64,000 nt of DNA, taken from Bacteroidota bacterium. Its GTDB lineage: Bacteria; Bacteroidota; Bacteroidia; CAIKAF01. The position numbers and the translations under genes are program-made. Under the pieces are notes generated by a model. The model had not been told where the DNA came from and did no database searches. It saw only the letters and a list, made by a program, of their open reading frames with translations. The stretch is from positions 1 to 64,000 of the forward strand of contig VGMT01000009.1 in assembly GCA_016866335.1 (NCBI GenBank), given 5' to 3'. Each line of letters starts with the position of its first letter. Position 1 is the first letter of the stretch. Positions 8,624 to 18,574 of the stretch are shown here, in pieces.

Positions 8624-8654
8624 CGAATTTACGCGACGATTTTCAAAGTGTCAA
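8624..8654 (-). promoter_or_regulatory. Promoter of family-2 RNA copy 1
   Basis: On the minus strand TTGACA (8649-8654) and TAAATTCG (8624-8631) have a 20-bp spacer. The -7 box is followed after 4 bp by the perfect palindrome TCATCGATGA, exactly as in copy 2. The -7 box differs from TAnnTTTG at one position. The rest of 8655-8840 is AT-rich and shows nothing else. Confidence 0.6.
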
Positions 8655-8840
8655 GGTGAAATGGCAATTTTATGCCATTTTTAATTTTATTTTAAACACC
8701 ACATAGGGCTTTGACCTTTCAAATGGCCTTCTGTAAATTAACTTAGGGGGATATTAATTTTAAATTGGCTGCCGAAAAATAAAGCCTTATTGTCCTAAAA
8801 TGGCGAGCTCAGCCAAGTAAAAGGTATATTCCTGCAAAAT

Positions 8841-9215
8841 TCAGGAACCTTTGAAGGCAAAATACACAGCCAGCACCAAAAAAACCAAAGCAAGGCCATG
8901 GTTCCATTTTACCGGTTGATCTCGAAAAAACAAGGCCCAGAATAGCAAGAACACCACCAAGGTTGTTACCTCCTGAAGAACTTTAAGCTGCACAAGGCTA
9001 AATGGACCACCGTTTCCCTTAAAGCCCATTTTGTTGGCAGGAACTTGCATTAGGTATTCAAAAAAGGCCAATCCCCAGCTGAGTAAAATCAAGGCCAGCA
9101 GCCCCCCTTTTTGAATGGGCTTCCACTGGCCAAACTTTAAATGCCCATACCAGGCCAAGGTCATAAAAGCATTGCTGCCCAGCAGCAGCAAAACGGTCAA
9201 CCACCCCTTTCCCAT
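8841..9215 (-). CDS. DMT-type small membrane protein (DUF486 family)
   Basis: Four-helix membrane protein of 124 residues. The sequence MGKGWLTVLLLLGSNAFMTLAWYGHL at the start and the FFEYLMQVPANKMG segment fit the DUF486 family of small drug/metabolite-transporter-like proteins. No substrate is known. I chose the ATG at 9213-9215; the frame is open further upstream but that part runs into the adhesin gene, which ends 5 bp away. The close spacing suggests read-through from the adhesin gene. Confidence 0.8.
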   Translation of the reverse strand: MGKGWLTVLLLLGSNAFMTLAWYGHLKFGQWKPIQKGGLLALILLSWGLAFFEYLMQVPANKMGFKGNGGPFSLVQLKVLQEVTTLVVFLLFWALFFRDQPVKWNHGLALVFLVLAVYFAFKGS

Positions 9216-9219
9216 AAAC

Positions 9220-11169
9220 TTAAGGGACTTGTTGTGTGTACGCCGCCGGCAAGGTGGTACCGCTGAGGCTTTGACCATAGTAAATGGCCACACGGCCAAC
9301 GGCGCCGTCGCCAGGCCGCCAAGTTGGATCATAACCGTAATTTCCACCTCGGGGCCCAGCAAATGCTTTCACCTTTTGGCTCCCCAACCACAACTCTGCC
9401 CCTTTTAAAAGTATGCTCCCCCCTGCCCCACCGCCTGTGGCACTATATTGGGTATTAACCCCTGAACCACCACCTGCCCGAACTTCGCCTTGAACCTCAA
9501 TTCTTTTGAAAAAAACGGCAACAATACCACCTCCATTTCCTCCTCGATTAACAACAGTAGAATACGCTTGATAAGTAGACCCCGCTGGCGACCCAAAATA
9601 CCATTTAGACAAGTCGTTTGACCCATATGGATTGCCGGGTTGGCTTTCGGTTGGCCCTGAAGGAATAGCCAAATCACCTACAGCCCCATAACCACCACCA
9701 CACGTTCTATTTCCCCAATTGGCATTGGCAAACTGAACCGTTCCAAATTTATCTTCAGCGTGCCCAGAAATACCGAGTTGAAAAGCTGAATACCCTCGAA
9801 TATCTTCGCTGTTTGTATTAAAAACAGCTGCGCTGCGGTAGCCCTTGGCATTCATATCAATGGCACCATTTACAAAAACCGTATCGTTTGAACGGAAGCA
9901 CAACAGGCCTCCGGTGGTTCCATTCCAAGCCCCTGCAGTTAAAGTGGCCCCAGCACTGATGCTTACTTTTCCGTAATTAGGTACCCTTTGCAGCAATACC
10001 CGTTGATGGGTGGCAGTGGTTCCAATGTTTAGGTCGTTCAATACTCCGTCGCCGTAAAATTGGCTTTTGGAGCTGGTAAACACCACTTGGTTGTTGCTGA
10101 CCGATTTAACCCTTAAAAATTCCTTGTTACCTACATTGGGGTGGTTGGATGGAGTACCTTGCAGGTTAATCAACAGAATTTCATCGCCTTGAGCTAAGCA
10201 ACCCGCGGCAGGTGTAAATTGCAAGGTGGCTGATGTGTCGTTTAGGGCGGTCAGCGCATAGGAAATACCATCGGCGCAAGTACGTCCCCCGGCAATGATA
10301 TCGGTATTTAGATTTTTGTTGCTGCTTACCACAATCGGGCCATCGCTTCCGTTGCCTCCATTTCCCGAGGGAATTAAGACCCTGGCTGTATCGGGAGCCC
10401 CCCAACATCCACTGGAATTTTGCGCCCGAACCAAAATCGGAAGGGTACTGGCATTTAATCCGTTGTTTTGTAGTACCTGTTGAAATGAAAGCCCGGTTTG
10501 AGAAACTGCACCAACAATAGAACTGCCTGACAATGGGGTCCAATGCACAGTGGCGTTCTGCATATTTAGGCTAACCTGAAATGCCGTTGCGCTCCCACTG
10601 ACTATGGTATCTAAAGTCGGACTTAAGCTTAGAACCGGCAGGGTGTCAAAAGCCAAATGGTAAAAAGCCGGATTGGAGGTGCAATTGTTCAGGGTAGTAC
10701 TAACCTGATACCAGCCGGTGTCGGCGGCCGTAATGCCTTGCAATGAAACTGAAGGACTGTTTGCGGTAAATCCATTGGGACCTGTCCATGAATAGCTTGC
10801 TCCTGGCAAAGGACTTGCTGTGAGCTGAAGGGTATCGCCAATGCAAGGATTTCCAGAAACCGAAAGGCTAGGGTCTGGGAATCCGCAATAAAAACAGGCT
10901 TGCCGCCACCCGCCGCCAAAGTACATATTCAAACATCCTGTGGTGGTATTTAAAACGATGAGGCCTTGGGCTGGCGACACAATGGAATCGCGTTGCGCAG
11001 TGGTTAGCCTAGGTAACAAAAAACCCTGATTTAAGCTCTGCAATTCTAAAACCGCACTGGAATCGGGATTTCCGCCTTGGTTCGATATTTTAACGCCTTG
11101 AAGCCTTAAGGTTCCTGTTCCAAACAAAACAAAGCCTGCAAGCAATAAAAAGCGCACTAGTTTTTTCAT
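9220..11169 (-). CDS. Large secreted surface protein with Ig-like and Gly-rich regions
   Basis: Secreted protein of 649 residues, function unknown. The chosen ATG (11167-11169) puts a signal peptide (KKLVRFLLLAGFVLFGTG) at the N-terminus; an upstream extension lacks one. Residues ~30-90 form a module (LEL...QGFLLPRLTTAQRDSI...GLIVLNTTTGCLNMYFGGGWRQAC) that recurs in the gene at 58042. An Ig/PKD-like segment follows (GASYSWTGPNGFTANSPSVSL), then a beta-rich region and a Gly-rich stretch (GGNGGGIVAVFF, ATGGGAGGSI). The composition suggests a cell-surface or matrix adhesin; no classical T9SS domain is obvious at the C-terminus. Confidence 0.75.
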   Translation of the reverse strand: MKKLVRFLLLAGFVLFGTGTLRLQGVKISNQGGNPDSSAVLELQSLNQGFLLPRLTTAQRDSIVSPAQGLIVLNTTTGCLNMYFGGGWRQACFYCGFPDPSLSVSGNPCIGDTLQLTASPLPGASYSWTGPNGFTANSPSVSLQGITAADTGWYQVSTTLNNCTSNPAFYHLAFDTLPVLSLSPTLDTIVSGSATAFQVSLNMQNATVHWTPLSGSSIVGAVSQTGLSFQQVLQNNGLNASTLPILVRAQNSSGCWGAPDTARVLIPSGNGGNGSDGPIVVSSNKNLNTDIIAGGRTCADGISYALTALNDTSATLQFTPAAGCLAQGDEILLINLQGTPSNHPNVGNKEFLRVKSVSNNQVVFTSSKSQFYGDGVLNDLNIGTTATHQRVLLQRVPNYGKVSISAGATLTAGAWNGTTGGLLCFRSNDTVFVNGAIDMNAKGYRSAAVFNTNSEDIRGYSAFQLGISGHAEDKFGTVQFANANWGNRTCGGGYGAVGDLAIPSGPTESQPGNPYGSNDLSKWYFGSPAGSTYQAYSTVVNRGGNGGGIVAVFFKRIEVQGEVRAGGGSGVNTQYSATGGGAGGSILLKGAELWLGSQKVKAFAGPRGGNYGYDPTWRPGDGAVGRVAIYYGQSLSGTTLPAAYTQQVP

Positions 11170-11237
11170 AAATACTTCAATTGATAATTTAAAGTTACCC
11201 TTTAGGTATGAATTGAACGTTAAGCGCTTAAAAATAA

Positions 11238-11275
11238 GCAAAAAAAAAAGGGCGACCAAACGGCCGCCCTTATTC
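11238..11275 (-). terminator. Intrinsic terminator after groEL
   Basis: On the minus strand AAGGGCGGCCG and the arm ending GTCGCCCTT form a GC-rich hairpin around TTT, followed by a run of ten T. It lies 19 bp after the groEL stop codon. Confidence 0.85.
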
Positions 11276-11293
11276 ATGTTGAAATTGCTAGGA

Positions 11294-13230
<1,937 letters not shown>

Positions 13231-13270
13231 AATGGTTAAATTTTGATTTTTGATCTATCGAAATGCATGC

Positions 13271-13300
13271 CAAAGGTAATTTAAATGCCAATCGCGTCAA
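13271..13300 (-). promoter_or_regulatory. groESL promoter
   Basis: TTGAC (13296-13300) and TACCTTTG (13271-13278) on the minus strand are separated by 19 bp, a near-perfect Bacteroidota promoter about 40 bp upstream of the groES start codon. Confidence 0.8.
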
Positions 13301-13346
13301 TTTTTCATTGGAAAGTGGACAAACTGCCTTAAAGCAAAAATTTATA

Positions 13347-13369
13347 CTGACAATATGGCACAGATGTCG
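13347..13369. promoter_or_regulatory. Candidate operator upstream of groESL
   Basis: CTGACA, ATGGCA and ATGTC occur in a row as three spaced copies of a TGnCA-like unit, with GACA...TGTC as outer inverted arms. It lies 47 bp upstream of the groESL -33 box, where a heat-shock or envelope-stress regulator could bind. The rest of 13231-13527 shows no gene. Confidence 0.3.
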
Positions 13370-13527
13370 GAATCTAGGAGGAAAATGAAAGAAGCCATGT
13401 GGCAGAAAAATAGAAAGACCTTCACAAGGCAGCCCGTTTTACCCCAAAACCCCATTTTTAAATCCATCTATTTAAGCGGGCAAACTTATCAGACACAATT
13501 AACCTGCCACAATGCAGGCAACAGGCT

Positions 13528-14610
13528 TCATGGGCTAAACTCCGCTCCGAACCTAAGAAAAACAGACTGCTGCCATTGATGCCCATGAAATTGCGCGGGC
13601 TCATAGCTCCATTGCGCCTGCCATCCTAAGGAGAGCCCTTTGTACAAAGGAAAATTCAGTTCGGCCTTTGCCCTACCCGACCAAAATTGCAGGCCCTCAG
13701 GTGGAGAAAAAAATTGGGCTTGAAGCAAATAAGATTCTCTATGTTTGCCTTTCTTTTCCCAATGAACCTCGGAATTCCAACCCCATTTAATGTGGGGATT
13801 GGCCCCCATGGGTTCAATCCCCCAGACGCCCGCGAAACTGCTGTCGGCTCCCGAAAACCTATTCAACACAAAATTCAATTTCGCTCCTGCTAATCCTGCA
13901 TGCACCCTAAGGTTGGTCCAGAGACGGCAGGTCAATCCAAAGGAGAGAAAAACTATACCCGGATTCAACAAATAGGGTTCTGTTTGGTAATCTGATTCAA
14001 GGGTTTTTCCTTTTGAGTAAGACCTTAGTTTTTGCAACCAAGGTTTTGGAAGCCAGCGAGTTTCAAGCCTTTTTCCAAACTCAAGGTGCAAAGAATGGGG
14101 CAGGCTGTCATGCCCTGCTAATCTCCAGCCTACCTTGCTGCCAACAATTAGGCGGTCATTGCCCACCGAGTATAGGGAATCTGGAATCCAAACCGCTTGA
14201 CCTTCAAGCAAAATTGGAATTTGGAATGACCAACGGCCCGAGCGCCAAACCAGGGTGGGCTCAATTTGAGCGTTCAGCACCCAAATGTTTTGAGCCTGCA
14301 ATTCCCCCTGCCAGTTTTTTGAAAAGGAACCTTGCCCAGAAACAGCGAACCTAAAAGTATGCTCGCCAAGTCGAGCTTTGTGCAGGCTGTCTTGGGCTTT
14401 CAAGGGCGTACTAACTTCCAACAGCAAAAGAATTGACCAAGCAAGGGTAGTCAAGCCTTTGATTGGCGTCAATGAGCGAAAGGAAGGCCAAACACCAACA
14501 TGAAACGCAGTGTAGATTTTCTTAGGTCTTTTATTGCGGGCAAAATGGCCCTCGAAAACAATCAGGGTTTCCAGCCCACCCAATCCGCACTCAAAATCCA
14601 ATGCTCCCAT
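13528..14610 (-). CDS. Putative outer-membrane beta-barrel protein
   Basis: Unrecognised protein, 360 residues in the longest frame. A hydrophobic stretch ending in TPLKAQDS (about 54-74) looks like a signal peptide preceded by an unusually long N-terminus, so the true start may lie further in, though no ATG is available near it. The mature part alternates hydrophobic and polar residues in strands rich in Trp and Tyr and ends in a strand with a late Phe (SVFLRFGAEFSP), as in outer-membrane barrels. It overlaps the upstream gene by 49 bp and probably belongs to one transcript with the next two genes. Confidence 0.6.
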   Translation of the reverse strand: MGALDFECGLGGLETLIVFEGHFARNKRPKKIYTAFHVGVWPSFRSLTPIKGLTTLAWSILLLLEVSTPLKAQDSLHKARLGEHTFRFAVSGQGSFSKNWQGELQAQNIWVLNAQIEPTLVWRSGRWSFQIPILLEGQAVWIPDSLYSVGNDRLIVGSKVGWRLAGHDSLPHSLHLEFGKRLETRWLPKPWLQKLRSYSKGKTLESDYQTEPYLLNPGIVFLSFGLTCRLWTNLRVHAGLAGAKLNFVLNRFSGADSSFAGVWGIEPMGANPHIKWGWNSEVHWEKKGKHRESYLLQAQFFSPPEGLQFWSGRAKAELNFPLYKGLSLGWQAQWSYEPAQFHGHQWQQSVFLRFGAEFSP

Positions 14611-15104
14611 TCTTCTTCCTTTCTTGATTTAAGGCGGTTTTCAACCGAATCTACCCAGCGGTGTAATCTGGGGGTATAGCAGGTCCACAAGGAAACGACC
14701 CGTGGTTTTCCCTTGGGCAATGGCAATGGTTTGCCGTTGAGTAGCTTCCAGCCAAAGGCCCGTTCTTCCCAAGGTATTGAATCCAAAGGCAATCGGCGGG
14801 TCAAATCTCCAACCTCTAAAAAATGTAGAAAGGTCTTGTCGCAATCGTTGTTGCTTCGACGGTACATTAACAATCCCTGCCCATTGAATACCCAAACCGA
14901 AGGAAGCCGAGGCAAATGGTAAAATGTGTTGTACCAAGCCAAGGAATCCAAATAGCCAAGGTGGTGTGCCGGCCAATTCCGCTTGCTTCCCCAGTGAGCA
15001 AGTTCAGCAGTTTGCACCTTTTTAGGCTTGGTAACCCCCAGCAAAAAGGGGAGGCATGACAGCGGCAAAGCCGCCATCACACCAATCCAGAATGCGCGTT
15101 TCAA
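14562..15104 (-). CDS. Hypothetical exported protein
   Basis: 180-residue protein with an N-terminal hydrophobic segment (FWIGVMAALPLSCLPFLLGV) that is a signal peptide or anchor. The remainder contains a possible thioredoxin-like pattern (PSVWVFNGQGLLMYRRS, then PRVVSLWTCYTPRLHRWVDS), reminiscent of a periplasmic redoxin fold but without a CxxC pair. I do not assign a family. Its start overlaps the stop of the upstream gene (ATGA). Confidence 0.6.
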   Translation of the reverse strand: MKRAFWIGVMAALPLSCLPFLLGVTKPKKVQTAELAHWGSKRNWPAHHLGYLDSLAWYNTFYHLPRLPSVWVFNGQGLLMYRRSNNDCDKTFLHFLEVGDLTRRLPLDSIPWEERAFGWKLLNGKPLPLPKGKPRVVSLWTCYTPRLHRWVDSVENRLKSRKEEEWEHWILSADWVGWKP

Positions 15105-15583
15105 AGGACCAAGGTTAAGGATGATCCGCTCCGTTCGATCGGATAATTTCCAGGTCGAATTCTATACCCATCTGGTAAACCGAGTTTTCGGCAAACCGCA
15201 GCAGGAACCACCGTTTCAACCTCAATCAGAAAATGTTCTTTTGAAAAAAAAGAATCGTAAGCAGTCCTGCTCATGCCCGTATTCCGATTAAACACCAACT
15301 TTAACTTTTTGTTGGCAGTTTGACTGGCCGAAGCAAAACCTGTCCGATCATTTTGCGCCGAAATTCCTCCTTTGATGATTAAAACAAAGTCGCAAATTCC
15401 AAAACCCCGACATTCGCCCTCTGGCCTTTGCCGGCCAAACACAATATGAATGTCGATAATTATGCCTTCGGGGTTCGCCGTATTAAGGCGGGGATAGACG
15501 AAGGCATTTTTACTTGGCACTGCCGATTTCAATCCAGAAACCAAGGCGAAAAAAAAGAAAAAAAGAAAACCAAAACGCACCAT
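15101..15583 (-). CDS. Hypothetical exported protein
   Basis: 160 residues with a Phe-rich signal peptide (VRFGFLFFFFFALVSGLKSA). The mature part has several cysteines and a beta-rich look (IIIDIHIVFGRQRPEGECRGFGICDFVLIIKGG). No family recognised. First gene of a three-gene minus-strand unit (15583 to 13528) with a clear promoter at 15665 and a leader of about 75 nt containing the hairpin CCGACA/TGTCGG. Confidence 0.65.
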   Translation of the reverse strand: MVRFGFLFFFFFALVSGLKSAVPSKNAFVYPRLNTANPEGIIIDIHIVFGRQRPEGECRGFGICDFVLIIKGGISAQNDRTGFASASQTANKKLKLVFNRNTGMSRTAYDSFFSKEHFLIEVETVVPAAVCRKLGLPDGYRIRPGNYPIERSGSSLTLVL

Positions 15584-15664
15584 AAGTACATGATTTACAT
15601 GAATGTGTCCGACAACGTGTCGGTTTCACTTATGGCCTTGGGGAGTAGAATCAGAACGACACTT

Positions 15665-15695
15665 CAAAGATACAGAAGTGTTATTAAAGTGTCAA
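15665..15695 (-). promoter_or_regulatory. Promoter of the 15583-13528 unit
   Basis: TTGACA (15690-15695) and TATCTTTG (15665-15672) on the minus strand, spacer 20 bp after TTG: a consensus Bacteroidota promoter. It lies immediately beyond the 3' end of the FAD oxidoreductase gene. Confidence 0.8.
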
Positions 15696-15709
15696 GTGCA
15701 AGGTGGATA

Positions 15710-17152
15710 TTATTTTAGGCAACGTTGTGCAGCGATCCATCCTGAGAGGGCCGCTCCGGGTATTCCTTGGCCGGGATAAACCGTATCGCCAGCCAGCCAC
15801 AAACCAGAAATTCCCGAAAAGGCATTGTTCATTTTCCATGGCAATAGCCCTTTGGTTTGTGGGTATCCGCCCACAGCTCCAAAGGCTCTTCCGGTCCACT
15901 TTTTCCAGCTTCCAACGGCGGCGGAGTGTACGTAATCGGGTTCAGCCGTTAAGAAACCTCGCTCCTTAAGCACCTTCAAAATTTCTGATTCAATTTCAGC
16001 CTTTTTATCTGACTCCCAAGGATCTTGCAGTCCTAGGTGGGAGCTGACGGAAACCACCAGGTTTCCATCGGGCGATCGCTCCCTGTCGTCGGGATGTGAA
16101 AAACTGACGAAGAGGGTTTTTCCGGGCAGCTTTGGAATGGGGTTTTCCAAATGAATTTGATGGTGCAGTGCCGAGAAAGGCAACTTTTGATTCACCGAAA
16201 AACTGGTTTGGAATGCCGACCAAAGTTGAGATTCGGTTCGAACATCGCGAATTCCTTTGGGTTTTTCACCCAACAAATCAATCAGGTTATTGATTGGAAT
16301 GGCAGAAACCACTTGGCTGGCTTGAAGGGTTAAATCTCCAGCCTGAATAAGAAAGCCCTTTGGACTTTTAGAAATTTGCTGCACGGGCGTCCTAAGATGA
16401 AAACGCACCCCGCGTTCGGTGGCCAAATCTACCATGGCCTCGCTCAATTTACCCAGACCGCCGGGCAAATAATAATTGGGGAACAGAGGGTAAGCTAAGG
16501 CGGCAGCACCAAAAGCGGCATTGGTATTTTCGGCATCGCTTTGAGCGGTAATCAACAGCTGAGCATTCACAAAATCCATAAAGAGGCCCTGGGTAGGCAG
16601 ATGTGATTTTTGCATCCAGCGGCGGGTTGATTCAAAGGCCTTGAGCAGGACCTGCCACTCGGCCGGTCTAAATTTCAACGCGGCAGAACAGGCTTCTTGA
16701 AGGTTTGCCGGCGGAAAATCCAAGTATTTGGTACTGGCCCTCCAAACGGTGTCGGCTAGGCCATACGCCTGCCTCCAAAACCCAGCTTGCTTAACCTTAA
16801 AAAAAGATTCAGCCTCGTCAATCCATTGATCTAGGGATTCGTGCCTGTTCAAAACTTCTCGGCCAGGAAAATGAATTTGCATAGGAACCTCTAGGCATAT
16901 AGGGTTCAGCTTTAGCCCCGTTTCTCGCATTACCATTCCTAATGGCATATAATCTTCGAGTCCAACCAAGGTAGTGGCACCCGATTCGTATTTGTGGTGC
17001 TTTCTTAGGTAGGTTCCTGCACAGCCACCTACCATCCAATTTTGTTCAATCACATGCACCTGGTGGTTGGATTTGCTTAACCTCAGCGCAGCCGTTAGAC
17101 CTGCTATTCCGGCTCCAACAACAACAATGGTGCTTTTATCTTGCTGTTTCAT
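15710..17152 (-). CDS. FAD-dependent oxidoreductase (phytoene desaturase/retinol saturase-like)
   Basis: 480-residue flavoprotein of the CrtI/amine-oxidase superfamily. The dinucleotide-binding motif VVVGAGIAGLTAALRL is at 10-25, followed by the second FAD motif VIEQNWMVGGCAGTY. The C-terminal FAD-binding signature is GLWLAGDTVYPGQGIPGAALSGW. Such enzymes desaturate, saturate or isomerise carotenoids and related polyenes; the substrate is not clear. It is divergent from the SDR/flavin reductase pair, separated by 50 bp. Confidence 0.88.
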   Translation of the reverse strand: MKQQDKSTIVVVGAGIAGLTAALRLSKSNHQVHVIEQNWMVGGCAGTYLRKHHKYESGATTLVGLEDYMPLGMVMRETGLKLNPICLEVPMQIHFPGREVLNRHESLDQWIDEAESFFKVKQAGFWRQAYGLADTVWRASTKYLDFPPANLQEACSAALKFRPAEWQVLLKAFESTRRWMQKSHLPTQGLFMDFVNAQLLITAQSDAENTNAAFGAAALAYPLFPNYYLPGGLGKLSEAMVDLATERGVRFHLRTPVQQISKSPKGFLIQAGDLTLQASQVVSAIPINNLIDLLGEKPKGIRDVRTESQLWSAFQTSFSVNQKLPFSALHHQIHLENPIPKLPGKTLFVSFSHPDDRERSPDGNLVVSVSSHLGLQDPWESDKKAEIESEILKVLKERGFLTAEPDYVHSAAVGSWKKWTGRAFGAVGGYPQTKGLLPWKMNNAFSGISGLWLAGDTVYPGQGIPGAALSGWIAAQRCLK

Positions 17153-17202
17153 GCTTTAAACAAACAAAAATCAAAGCCAGGTGTTTTAACCAAAAAGAAA
17201 AA

Positions 17203-17886
17203 ATGAGCAGAACCATTTTAATAGTTGGGGGCAGTTCCGGTATATCGGCAGCCTTGGTGCAGCGTTTGCTTTATTCTGGACATCGGGTTTTGACTCGTTG
17301 CAGAACTGAAGCGTTGGGCGATTGGGAAATGTACGATGCGGCTGATGAGCAACAGGAACTAACCATCCCAGAACGGCTGGACGGATTGGTGTATGCCCCG
17401 GGTTCCATTAATTTAAAGCCGTTTCGTGGATTGCGTGCCTTGGATTGGCAAAACGATTGGTCAATCAATGTAATGGGGGCGGTTCGGGTGCTGCAGCGCT
17501 GTGAAAAGGCCTTGATGGCCTCGGGGAATGCCTCGGTGGTTTTGTTTAGCACAGTGGCAGTAGGCACAGGAATGCCATACCACGCTTCAATAGCCGCAAG
17601 CAAAGGAGCCATAGAAGGTCTGTGCAGATCGTTGGCAGCCGAATGGGCGCCTAAAGTTAGGGTAAACGCCATTGCCCCATCTATAACCGACACTCCTATG
17701 GCTGATCGGCTGCTAGGAAGTCCTGAAAAGCGAGAAAACAGCCAAAAACGTCATCCTTTGAATCGAATCAGTGGCCCCGAAGAGCTGGCTGGCCTGGCTG
17801 CTTTTCTTTTAGGTTCAGATGCGGCTGGCTTAAGCGGTCAAATTCTGCATCCAGACAACGGAATGGGAAATTTAAGGTTGCTGTAA
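17203..17886 (+). CDS. Short-chain dehydrogenase/reductase with altered active-site Tyr position
   Basis: Classical-SDR-like protein of 227 residues. The cofactor motif GGSSGIS is at 9-15, NVMGA at 89-93, the catalytic serine in FST (Ser116), and Lys134 in AASKGAIEG. The residue four before Lys134 is Ile130, not Tyr; the nearest Tyr (126) is eight residues before it, so the canonical YxxxK is absent. The C-terminal IAPSITDTPMADRLL is typical SDR. By family knowledge, similar SDR genes in Bacteroidota sit with flavin reductases and photolyase/cryptochrome genes; only the reductase is seen here, immediately downstream. Confidence 0.85.
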   Translation: MSRTILIVGGSSGISAALVQRLLYSGHRVLTRCRTEALGDWEMYDAADEQQELTIPERLDGLVYAPGSINLKPFRGLRALDWQNDWSINVMGAVRVLQRCEKALMASGNASVVLFSTVAVGTGMPYHASIAASKGAIEGLCRSLAAEWAPKVRVNAIAPSITDTPMADRLLGSPEKRENSQKRHPLNRISGPEELAGLAAFLLGSDAAGLSGQILHPDNGMGNLRLL

Positions 17887-18525
17887 ATGGAAGTTTTTTC
17901 AATTGAAGAGATAGAAGGTTGGGATTCTGTTTATCGGCGCACGTTGATGAACGCCGTATCGGGACCTAGGTCCCTGTTTTTAATGGGCACCAGCCATTCA
18001 AATGGAATCCCGAATCTAGGTTTGTTTTTCAATATCCTTCATGTGGGGGCCCATCCCCCATTATTGGGTGTATTGTTTAGGCCGCTGACAGTTCCAAGGC
18101 ATTCGTATTCCAATTTAATGCAAAATTCAGAATGCACGTTGAATTTGGTAACCGAGAACCTGATTCCCAAAGCGCATCAAGCCTCGGCCAACTTTGCGGA
18201 AGATGTTTCAGAATTTGAAGCTGTCGGTTTGGCAACCGAATACCACCAAGGGTATAGAAGCCCCGCCGTGGCTGAGTCGCCTCTGCAAATGGGCTTACGA
18301 CCCATTGAAGAGCATCAGATAAAAACGAACGGTACCGTTTTGGTGGTTTTAAAGCTTGAGTGGATGCGTTTGGATTCGGGTTTTGTTTCAGCAGAGGGCT
18401 TTTTAAGGTTAGAAAAAATGCAGGCTGCTGTTTCAAATGGATTAGATGGGTACGCTGGTTTGGCGCGTTCGCAACGGTATGCATATGCCAAGGTGGGAGA
18501 ACCACTTCGAAAAAAGGAAATGTAA
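17887..18525 (+). CDS. Flavin reductase-like, FMN-binding split-barrel protein
   Basis: 212-residue protein of the flavin reductase (DIM6/NTAB) family. The N-terminal core (SLFLMGTSHSNGIPNLGLFFNILHVGAHPPLLGVLFRP) is the FMN-binding split barrel, and ECTLNLVTENL is the second conserved strand. It begins directly after the stop codon of the SDR gene, so the two are co-transcribed. A role in reducing or binding FMN is inferred. Confidence 0.88.
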   Translation: MEVFSIEEIEGWDSVYRRTLMNAVSGPRSLFLMGTSHSNGIPNLGLFFNILHVGAHPPLLGVLFRPLTVPRHSYSNLMQNSECTLNLVTENLIPKAHQASANFAEDVSEFEAVGLATEYHQGYRSPAVAESPLQMGLRPIEEHQIKTNGTVLVVLKLEWMRLDSGFVSAEGFLRLEKMQAAVSNGLDGYAGLARSQRYAYAKVGEPLRKKEM

Positions 18526-18574
18526 TTGAAGTTGAACCGGCTGGGCATCTCAGCGATTCTTCGTAATATTGGGC

